The notes beneath the pieces are model-generated. The model saw only the letters and a list, made by a program, of their open reading frames with translations. It was not told where the DNA came from and made no database searches. Shown here piece by piece: positions 48,846 to 56,978 of a stretch of DNA of 64,000 bases. Each line of letters starts with the position of its first letter. Position 1 is the stretch's first letter. Made by a program: the position numbers and the translations under genes. Source of the stretch: Cyanophora paradoxa (Eukaryota; Glaucocystophyceae; Cyanophorales; Cyanophoraceae); contig QPMI01000230.1 in assembly GCA_004431415.1 (NCBI GenBank), positions 1 to 64,000 on the forward strand, given 5' to 3'.

Positions 48846-49618
48846 GGCTGCTCAGCTCAGTTACAGGTTCTCGGCCGCCGCCGCCTCCCTTCCGACCCTC
48901 GTCGCCCGGAGGCGCGCGGCGCGGCGCCGGCTGCGCCACCTCCGCCCGCTGCGCAGTCGTAGGCCAGCGCTAATTGGCTCTGCAATTTCGCGTGCATTGC
49001 AGCTGCAGTTAGGCGGGTTTTGCTATCGCGGCTGCCTTGTGTGACCCGGGCCGGGGCGTCCGGTGGGGGGCCGCTTGCGGCGCTGGCGCCGGCGCCGCGC
49101 CGGGGGTGCAGCTACCGAAGTACCGCACAGACATGTGTACCGCAGGCGCTCCCCGAGTCCGCTCGAGCTCGAGCGCAGCTAACCGAGTCCGGATCCGGCC
49201 GGCAAGCAGGCGCAGCGGGCCGCGGCGCCGGCCGGGCGATCAATCGACTCGACGAATTCGAACACGGGTGACCGGCAAGTACGCAGCTGTACCCCTCTAC
49301 CGGCACAAACAGAGGAACAGAGAGGCGTGCCAGGGCAACCAAGCCGCCTCCCAGCGCAGGCAGCAGAAAGAGCGCCCGAAAGCAAGCGCGAGCTCGAGCT
49401 ACTCGCCGAGTGATCCGACCAGTAGCCCCGGGCCCCGCTCCAAAGGGCGCGCGCGGCGGTCCGCCTGCGGACAACGATCATCGCGTGCAGCAACGTGTAC
49501 GGCGATCCGATCATCTTGTGATCTTGCGTACGCGGAGCGATCGCGCATGCGGCCGGCGCCGGCCGAGCTGGAGCCTGCGGCCGGCGCCGCGGCCGAGACC
49601 CCGCGGGCGCTCGGCGCC
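48846..49618. other. Intergenic region
   Basis: About 770 bases before the molybdate transporter, mixed composition, with a copy of GAATTCGAA at 49254-49262. Open frames here have no recognisable product. Confidence 0.4.
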
Positions 49619-52465
49619 ATGACAGCGACCGAGGCGCTGGGGGTTGCGGACACGCGACATCTGAGCCCTGCTGAAGCACACGCAGTCGTACCGGGCACAG
49701 GCTGCATGCTCAATGCATGTGGGTGCGGGTCGTGTGCCAAAGGCGGGTGCGAGGCTTCTCTAACGGATGGGCCATCGCTGCTCGACGGCGACCGGCAAGT
49801 CGATGGATCGGATTGCGGTTGCAAGGGCACCCCCCCGTCTCCAAAAGGCGTGCGCCGGTGGATCGCTCGCTAGCGCTCTTTCTCTCCTCTGACTGAGGCC
49901 CACGACAGGCCCCGCCACGCGCCCCCTCTTCCCGGGGTGCTCGATCGAGCGGCCGCTCTGGGCCTGGCTCCGCCCCCGCCTGAACCTCGCTGAGGTCCGG
50001 CCCGGCCCCCCCGCCCCGCCCCGCTGCCGCCCCCCTCGCGCGCCGATCCGCCCCCGCGCGCATGCGCAGATCAGCGGGAGCCTGGGCGACCTGGGGACGT
50101 TCATCCCCCTCGTGCTCGCCATGTCGAAGCAGAACGGGCTCGACTTCGGCGCCAGCCTCCTCCTCGCCGTGCGCGTCGTGTACCCCCGCCCTGCGTCCGC
50201 CCCTCGCCCTCACCCTCGCTCTCCCAGGGCATCTACAACGTGATCACGGGCTGCCACTTCGCGATCCCGGTACCCCTCCCGCTCCCTCTTGTACCCCGGC
50301 GCCGTTCGACCTGTTTCCAGATGGCGGTCCAGCCGATGAAGGCCATCGCCGCCGTCGCCCTGAAGGAGAAGCTCTCGGTCGAGCAGGCGCGCCACTCGTA
50401 TCCCCCCTGCGCGCGCCGCCCGCGCACCCCGAGATTGACGAGCGGGGGTGACCCTTCGCAGATCATGGCGGCCGGGATCCTGGTCTCGGGTACCGTGTTC
50501 TTCCTCGGCATCACGCGTCTCGTGAACGTGCGCGAACCCGTACCCCCTTCCGATGATTCGTCGCGGGTTCCCCGAATGACGTACCCCCAGGTCATTAATC
50601 GCGTCATTCCCACCGCCGTTATCAAGGGCATGCAGCTCGGTGCGCCCTGCGGGTGTAATTTGCGCCCCTACCCCAGCCCTGAAACCTCGTACCCCCGCAG
50701 GCCTGGGCCTGAACTTCCTGACCCAGGGCTTCGGGTACGCAACCCAGTCCGGGTGGTGGTGGTGCGCCCCTCGTTCCGCACTCGCGTACCACCCTCAGCT
50801 CCAGACGGTACCCGGCAGGGGGGGGCTGGCGGGGGACTGCGTGGCCCTGGGGATCGTCTGCGGCCTCTTCGTGCTCGCCGTGCAGGTGACGCGGCACCCC
50901 CTCTGGACCTACCCCCCCCCCCCCCCCCCCCCTCACGCGGCGGGGGGCAGCCCTTCCGGCGGGTGCCGGCGGCGCTCGTCCTCTTCGTCGTCGGGCTCGT
51001 CTGCGCCGTCGCCGGGCGCGCCACGGACCCGACCCCCAACCTGTCCCCCATCGCCTTCGGTCCGCCCCCGCAGCTCACGCGCCCCGCCACCGTACCCCCC
51101 GCGCCCCGCTCACCCCGGAGCAGGCCCCTCGCAGGTCCGAACCATCGTCCCCAGCGCCGAGGACTTCAAGATCGCCTTCGTCAAGGCGGCCATACCCCAG
51201 GCACAAACTCCCGTACCCCCTCTCCGCCCGTTCCTCACCCCACCCCTCCGCAGATCCCCCTGACGACCCTCAACTCGGTCGTGTCGGTGCGCCCGCGGCC
51301 GCCCTGCCGGCGCGTGCCCCCGGGGCGGCGGCTCAGGCGCCCCGCGCATGCGCAGGTCTCCGCGCTCGCCGTGGAGCTCTTCCCCTCCATCGACACCCGC
51401 CCCGCCGTCGTCGCCGTCGCCGTCGGACTCATGTCCGCCGTCCCGAGACGCTCGAGCTTCTGCCGCCGGTCTCTGATCATGAGCGCTTTCGCAGGAATCT
51501 CTTCGGCGGATGGTGGCCCCTGCACCCCCGCTCCGCCCCTCCCCGCGCTCTCTGACCGCTGTACCCCCCAGGTTCGGATCGACGCCGTACTGCCACGGTG
51601 CGGGCGGCCTCGCCGGCCAGGTCCGATCCCGTACCCTCCCGAAACTGTGTTCCCTGCTAAGAATCGCGTACCCCGTAGTACAAGTTCGGCGCCCGCTCGA
51701 ACGTATCGATTCTCTTCCTCGGCTGCTGCAAGGCGCGCCTACCCCCTTGAGATCGCCCCCGACCGCCCCGCCCCCTGGGCCGCATGTGAGCTCGTACCCC
51801 CACAGATCGTCCTCTACTTGGTCTTCGGGTCCTCCATCGGGTCCCTCCTGAAGCGCGCTCACCCCCGGCCCCCTCCGCCCCTGTGCGTGCTCGGGTTCGA
51901 ATCCGAAGCTCGTGCAGGTACTTTCCGCTCGCGATCCTCGGCGTCCTCCTCGGAGTCTCCGGCCTCGAGCTCGCCTCCTCGGTGCCCCGGCTCGGTCCCA
52001 TCCCTGGATGCAACCTGATACCCCTGACCGCTCTATTTTTAGGTGCGGGACCAAAACACGCCCCGCGCGATGTCCCTGGCCCTCATCACGGCGGTGAGCC
52101 CTGTACCCCCTCCCCTGCTCAGATCTCATCTGAGTTCCTGAGAAACGTCTTCGTTTTTCAGGCCGGCGTTATCCTGTGCGCGGCGCGCTTCCCCTTCCCC
52201 TCGAGCTCGCCGCGCTGACGCCGACGGACGGCGTGCGGCGGGGGTACAGGTACCAGACGTCGGCCGGGCTGGCGATCGGCGTCGCGTGCGCGACGGTCGT
52301 CGAAGTCTCCTCCCGGTGCGCCCCTTCCCCGGCCCCAGCCTCGGCCCTGCTTCCGACCGCCCGCGGCTCTCCTGTGCCCCCCAGGTTCTCGGCCTCGCCG
52401 CTGCCGGCTCTCGACACCGCCGCCACCCTCGTCTTTGGCCCCACGTGCGTCCACTCTCGGGGTGA
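49619..52465 (+). CDS. MOT1: MOT1-type molybdate transporter
   Basis: High-affinity molybdate importer of the sulfate-transporter-like MOT1 family, with about ten membrane helices. Core motifs, exon by exon: ISGSLGDLGTFIPLVLAMS (50071-50130), GIYNVITGCHFAIP, MAVQPMKAIAAVALKE, IMAAGILVSGTVFFLGITRLV, VINRVIPTAVIKGMQLG, DCVALGIVCGLFVLA, VPAALVLFVVGLVCAV, FGSTPYCHGAGGLAGQ (51574-51620), IVLYLVFGSSIGSLL, YFPLAILGVLLGVSGLELASS (51911-51975), RDQNTPRAMSLALITA and YQTSAGLAIGVACATVVE (52250-52311). The proposed first exon (49619 onward) splices at about 49818 to 49919, giving IERPLWAWLRPRLNLAE before the first helix. That exon encodes a Cys-rich stretch, CGCGSCAKGGC. Many introns begin GTACCCC. First and last exons are tentative. 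Confidence 0.88.
50912..50932 (+). repeat. Poly-C tract, 21 bases
   Basis: Run of 21 C inside an intron of the molybdate transporter, shortly after the donor near 50886. Confidence 0.9.
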
Positions 52466-53564
52466 GGCCTCTTTTCTTCGCGTCTCGTCTCACCGCCTCC
52501 CTCGGCTCCGACAGGGGCGTGCTGGCGCTCATGTGGCCGCCCGCGGGGGCCTGGCGCTCCCCGCCCCCCGCCGTCCACCCGAACGCATCGAGGGCGAAGG
52601 GCGTCCCCGGTGGGGGCGGGAAGGGCGGGGGGGACGCCGAGGCCCCCGCGCCGGCTCTGGCCCCCGTCCCCGTCTGCTGCTCCTCGGGTGTGCCCCTTTT
52701 CGCCAGCGCGTAGCCGGCCCCGCGCCCGCCGCAGTGAAGTGGACACGATCGCGAGCAACAGTGCTGCCCCATGCAGAAACGAGTAAATTTAAATTTCGAA
52801 AGCGACAGCTGCAGAGAACTTCAGGTTTAGTGCATGATAGGTAGAGCTAGATCTAGCTATGCGGGTAACTTAGTAATCGATTTAAAATCGTCATCTTGTC
52901 GCGATCGTGATTTACCGATCGCGAGTCACTGATCATGACCCGCTGATCATGAGCCCCTGAGCCCCTGGGCCCTGAATTCGAGAATTTCTGATTCACAATG
53001 ATTCGATGATCATTCAATCCAAGGTCTGGACTCTGCCGCCGGGCCGCCAGCGGCGATATCACTCGACTCGCGATCGGCGATATCTCTATTCACTCGATAT
53101 CCGATTATCTCTAGGATCTGCACGAGCTGCGGAACGCGATGCCGAAGACGGGGCAGACGGGGAAGATCTGGAGAACCAGGCCCCCTATTCCAGTGCCTGC
53201 TCTCAGAGTCTCATGACAAGCGATCCGATGATCCGGGGAATTCGAAGTGCCTCCTGTCGATGCTTTTATTCCTTTTTTATTGTCGATTTTGGCTCTTTGT
53301 CTTCTCTTTCTTCGTGCTCTTGTCTTAGTTATTTTGCTTTTTTGTCTTTATGCCCCCTGGGCAGCCCCCGCAGTGCTGGTGTCTAGAGACTGTGGCCGGT
53401 AATTCACCAAAAAAAAGATGTTTTTATTCTAGATCTCAATCTTCTTCAAAGAAGCGCTGTACAAATCATGATCAAATCTCGAAGTCGAGCTGGGCAAAGA
53501 CGTTGTCGTCCTGCCCAAACTCGGCGAGTTCAAGGGCCGTGCCCGGGCTCGTAAGGGGCGAGGC
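52466..53564. other. AT-richer intergenic region
   Basis: About 1.1 kb between convergent genes. The part from 52740 to 53460 is markedly AT-rich for this locus. It holds many ATC/GATC-type words and partly palindromic strings at 52895-53050 (GATCGTGATT, CTGATCATGA, GATTCGATGATCATTC), then a T-rich stretch (53260-53350). Open frames at 52435-52713 and 53006-53386 have no recognisable product. A copy of GAATTCGAA is at 53238. Confidence 0.5.
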
Positions 53565-54321
53565 CTAGGGCGAGGGCGTCGCCGCGCAGCCGCGGCTGCT
53601 CGGAAGAGCCGGCACGCTGCGAAGGTCTCAGAAGCAGCGAGGGTCAACGTTTGCAGCTGATCATGAGGAGAAACAACCTGTCCGCGAAGCCGGGGTGCGA
53701 GATATCGTCGTTGCGTTGTGGCAGCGGGTTCGTGTTCGGATCCCAGACGCAGCACGGGTCTGCGAAATTCAAGTGGACACACGCGTACAGAGCGCGCGAT
53801 TCGCGTGAAAAACACGTCTGCGTGCGAAAATCGCGGGCGGCGCGCGAAAAGCGCGCCCGTTGGTGAAGCCGTCGCCGTCTGCGTGCGAAAATCGCGGGCG
53901 GCGCGCGAAAAGCGCGCCCGTTGGTGAAGCCGTCGCCGTCCGAGTCGAGCTGGCAGAGTTCGCGCGTCCACGCGCGCCCGAGCCGCGTGAAGTCGGGCCC
54001 GAACACGTTCACCCCGCCGCCGCCCTGCAAACGATCGAAATTCGCGACAAACGTCGGTACGTCGGCACTTGTTTGGCACGCGGACCGTCGGACCGGCTCG
54101 TTGTGGCCCGAGCACGGCCACGCCACACCGTTCCGCTTCACGTTTGCCCCGTTCGGGAACAGCGTGACATACCTGCGCGCGGACGGCATGTGCAATCAGA
54201 TAAGGCGCCGACGCGGCCTGGCCCATGGCCAGTCGCGCGAGCCGCACCTCGTGTAAGCATAAGCGCCCGACACCCAGCCGAGCAGCAGCAGCAAGCTTAA
54301 GAGAGCCGCGCGGCGCTGCAT
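53565..54321 (-). CDS. Temptin-like secreted protein
   Basis: The start at 54321 encodes a clear signal peptide (MQRRAALLSLLLLLGWVSGAYA). A GT-AG intron (54247-54173) leads into the temptin Cys/Cys disulfide domain: YVTLFPNGANVKRNGVAWPCSGHNEPV, then NVFGPDFTRLGRAWTRELC and LDSDGDGFTNG, and after a disturbed stretch DPCCVWDPNTNP and SHPGFADR. The DSDGDGFTNG loop resembles a calcium site. Between FTNG and DPCCVW the gene carries a 61-base tandem duplication (53818-53939) that is not a multiple of three. The frame nevertheless stays open, so either the region is spliced out or the protein has an insertion. The end at 53565 assumes one more intron after FAD; reading straight on would stop at 53644. 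Paralogue of the gene at 55955-56642. Confidence 0.75.
53818..53939. repeat. 61-bp perfect tandem duplication
   Basis: Two identical 61-base units, 53818-53878 and 53879-53939, inside the temptin-like gene. On the coding strand each unit holds GGCTTCACCAACGG followed by a GC...CGCAG stretch of about 39 bases that looks like a complete GC-AG intron. Confidence 0.92.
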
Positions 54322-54487
54322 TTTCCGAGAAGATGCGAGGAACTTTGGAAAGAGGAGAAGGTCTAGATCTATAGCCTAAGAGGAGCTTCGGAGAGGAGAG
54401 AATTCGAAGGGAGGCCGGTGCCAAGGTGGGAATTCGAAGGGGGCAGCAGGGGGGATCCGCACTAGTAAAAAGGGGGTAGCAACTGAC

Positions 54488-54632
54488 CTAAAAGCGGGCT
54501 AAAACCGGGCTAAACCGAGGTCGACCGCGACTTAAAACCGGGCTATAACCGACCTTAGAATGTCCGTTGTGGAGCTAAAACCGGGCTAAAAAGTTTAGGT
54601 CGGACCAATAAGCGGGCTAAAAGCGGGCTTAT
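54488..54632. repeat. Degenerate interspersed repeat, TAAAA(G/C)CGGGCTA
   Basis: Six or seven copies of a 10-12 base word (AAAGCGGGCTA or AAACCGGGCTA) in the AT-rich gap between the two temptin loci, with similar GGTCGGACC/GACCTTAG words between them. Confidence 0.75.
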
Positions 54633-54644
54633 TTTATAACCAGA

Positions 54645-55879
54645 TTACATCGATATATATATCAGCCCCGACCAATAACCGATCGCCCGCCCCCGGGCCC
54701 CCCCGGCCCGCCCGCCCGCGCCCCGCCGCGCTTGATATACACTAGTTTCAACCGTCGGCACCCGCACGGTCACCACAAAGAGCCATCCCGCCCAGCGGTG
54801 GTACTGCCGCTCCGTCAGGGGGCTCTCACGTGAACACGGGGGCGACACGGACGCGGAGGGCGCGCTCCCAGGCGGTGCCGAAGAGGGGCAGGAACACCGA
54901 GTTGCGGGTCGCCGGCAGCAGGACGAAGAGCAGCTGCAGCTGCGCCATCGCCGCGAACGCGTCCGCCGCCGCCCCCACCCCCGACCTCTGCGCGACGTCA
55001 GGAGGCTCTGGGTGTGAGGGGACGGGGCGGGGGGCCGGGCCTTGGCGGAGTGGCGGCCGTAGTAGGTGCCCCAGCAGGCGAGGAGGCCAAGGTAGAGGGC
55101 GGCGACGGCCAGCCCGCCGGCGTTCGCGTCGCTGAGGCGCCGGAGCGGCCGCCGCTGCCGCGCCAGCGCGCTCGCCCCCGCCGTCGTCGGCAGCAGCGCG
55201 ACGGCGGCGCCGGCGAGCAGCGCGGCGCCCGTGGCGATCCCGAGCGCCGCGTAGTTGTACCTTGGGCAGAGTCGGCGGCGAGGCGAGGACGCCGCGGCGG
55301 GCGCACGGGAAGGCCGGGACGCCACCCGACTCGCCGCCGGCGCCGGGCGTCAGGATGCGCGAGCCTGCGCTGCGCTCAGGGGGCAGCGGGCAGCGGCAGC
55401 GGGAGCCGCCGCACGGGAGTAGTCGACGGGGAGGCCGAGTTCGAGGGCGCGAGCGCTGAGGGCGGTCTGGAAGGCGGCGAGGGCCTGCGGCACGCTCCGC
55501 CCGCCGCCGTCCGGCGCGGGCAAGATCCGGAATGTCACGACGACGCTCCCCGCCGCCGCCGCCACGCTCATGATCTCGATCCGCGAACCGTCCACCTGCC
55601 TCGCGTCAGCCGCAACCAGAGGCAGCGGGCGGTGGTCAAGACGGACCCCGGCGGCGGCGGAGGCGCCCCTGCGGAAGGCCTGCTCCGCCGGGGAGGCCTG
55701 CGGCGCAGCGGCGCTCCAGCGCGCGATGTCCGCCTCCAGCACAACCTGCGCGGCGTGAGGCGGCGCGGCGGCAGCAGGGCAGCCGGGGTGCCTGGATGGC
55801 GGGGCTGGGCTGCTGCCCCGCGGCCCCTCCGGATCCAGTCCCTGTCGTCGTGTTCGGGCATCCTTCGCTGCTCGGGATG
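54645..55879 (-). CDS. Ferric-reductase-like membrane segment (probable 3' part of the upstream temptin gene)
   Basis: From 55879 downward the exons encode a Ser/Gly/Thr linker (IPSSEGCPNTTTGTGSGG) and a luminal region (VVLEADIARWSAAAPQASPAEQAF, RIEIMSVAAAAGSVVVTFRILPAP, ALAAFQTALSARALELGL). Membrane helices follow (YNYAALGIATGAALLAGAAVALL, GGLAVAALYLGLLACWGTYYG). At 54990-54770 come FAAMAQLQLLFVLLPATRNSVFLPLFGTAWERA and YHRWAGWLFVV, the helix pair typical of the ferric reductase/NADPH oxidase membrane domain. No FAD or NAD(P)H domain follows: coding character stops near 54760 and the frame ends at 54645 in AT-rich repeats. It lacks its own convincing start and is best read as spliced from the temptin exons upstream. 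Possibly truncated. Confidence 0.6.
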
Positions 55880-55954
55880 CTGCGCGGCGCCGGCTCGCTC
55901 AGCGCGCGCGCTAGCGCGTGTGAGAGGGAGGCAGGAACAGGGCGCGATCGCGAG

Positions 55955-56642
55955 CTAGCGCTCGAGCCTGTCGGCGAATGCCGGGTGCGAAAGCCCAGAC
56001 GCTCGGACCGGATTCGCGCCGACCGTCCACGTGCAGCAGGGATCTGATGCGCGATCAGCTTCGAGGCGAAAGGCGTGGAAGGCAGAGAAACCTCCAAGTT
56101 CCCAGCCGTTCAAAAACCCGTCGCCGTCCGTGTCGGCCCTGCGCGGTAGAGTCAGCGGAATTAAACATTTGATTTCTAAATGGAGATGTGCGGGCACCTG
56201 CAGAGTTCGGGCGTCCACTGGCGGCCCGCTGCAACGAAAGCGTTGCCAAAGGAATTGACAGGCCCGCCTCCCGGATTGGAGTGCCCCAGCGCAGGCCATG
56301 GAAGGCCATTTCGCTGAACGTTGCCACCATTCGGAATGAGCGAGTTATACCTGCGGACGGTGGCGAGCTGTCGATCAGCACGTCTAGCTAAAGAGCGCGG
56401 CCGAATTCGAAGGCCGAAGAGCTCGAAGCGCATGCGATGTTAAGGCACGAGCGTGGCAGCACGCGCATCGATATCGAGAAACCGGCTAAGCCTCGGTTTC
56501 TCGTTGCCCGCTTGCGCGAAGCGCTTGGGAGACGGGGGGCGCACGATTGATAGGCCGACGCAGCCGAAAGCGCCCCGAGGACGACCACCGCCAGCAGCGC
56601 GCCGCTGTGCCCGAATTCGAAGCTTGCGCGGCTGCGGTGCAT
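55955..56642 (-). CDS. Temptin-domain secreted protein (5' part of a probable fusion gene)
   Basis: Four exons (56642-56545, 56350-56198, 56138-56092, 56043-55955) encode 128 residues if the TAG at 55955 is the end. The signal peptide is MHRSRASFEFGHSGALLAVVVLGALSAASA. The temptin domain reads YNSLIPNGGNVQRNGLPWPALGHSNPGGGPVNSFG, then AFVAAGRQWTPELC, ADTDGDGFLNGWELG, DPCCTWTVGANP and GLSHPAFADR. A GC donor at 55961 and an acceptor at 55880 would bypass the stop and continue in frame into the membrane segment below. That would make a secreted temptin domain tethered to a ferric-reductase-like bundle. Temptins were first described as pheromone-attraction proteins in Aplysia; the role in protists is unknown. 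Confidence 0.83.
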
Positions 56643-56978
56643 TCGATCGAGAAGCAAAGAAGAAAGAGAGAAGAGAGAAGAGAGAAGAGAAGAGAAAAAT
56701 GTTTTTTTAAAGAGTTTAGGAGGGAAGAGCTCAAGATCTAGAGGAGATGGGCAGATCTGAGAGGAGGAGAGGGGGGGGGGGGGGGGGGGGGGACAATCGG
56801 AGGTCTAGGGAGCTCGAGGAGAGGAGAAATCAATTGTTTCGCGATGTTTCCCCTTTTCCGAAGTCTTCCCTGGTTTGATACCGAATTGTTTCAAATACAA
56901 AGAAAAAGCCGTGGTTCAAAGAATCAGGAAAAAGCTGAGCGCGTCTAGCGCCGGGAAACCTCCGGGGGCGCCGCGGGG
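56643..56978. other. Purine-rich intergenic region
   Basis: A GA-rich tract (56656-56700) is followed by AT-rich sequence and a 22-base G run (56771-56792). Probably the promoter side of the temptin gene and the 3' side of the CHD gene. No gene seen. Confidence 0.55.
56771..56792 (+). repeat. Poly-G tract, 22 bases
   Basis: Uninterrupted run of G in intergenic DNA next to the GA-rich tract. Confidence 0.9.

Noticed and set aside
52895-53050. Possible structured RNA or origin from palindromic GATC-rich strings
   Set aside because: Short palindromes are frequent in AT-rich, GATC-containing DNA; no cloverleaf, conserved box or longer stem was seen.
53006-53386. 126-codon plus-strand frame in AT-rich DNA
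   Set aside because: Ser/Cys/Phe-rich translation of low-complexity T-rich DNA; looks non-coding.
53818-53939. CRISPR-like repeat
   Set aside because: Only two adjacent copies without spacers, inside a eukaryotic coding gene.
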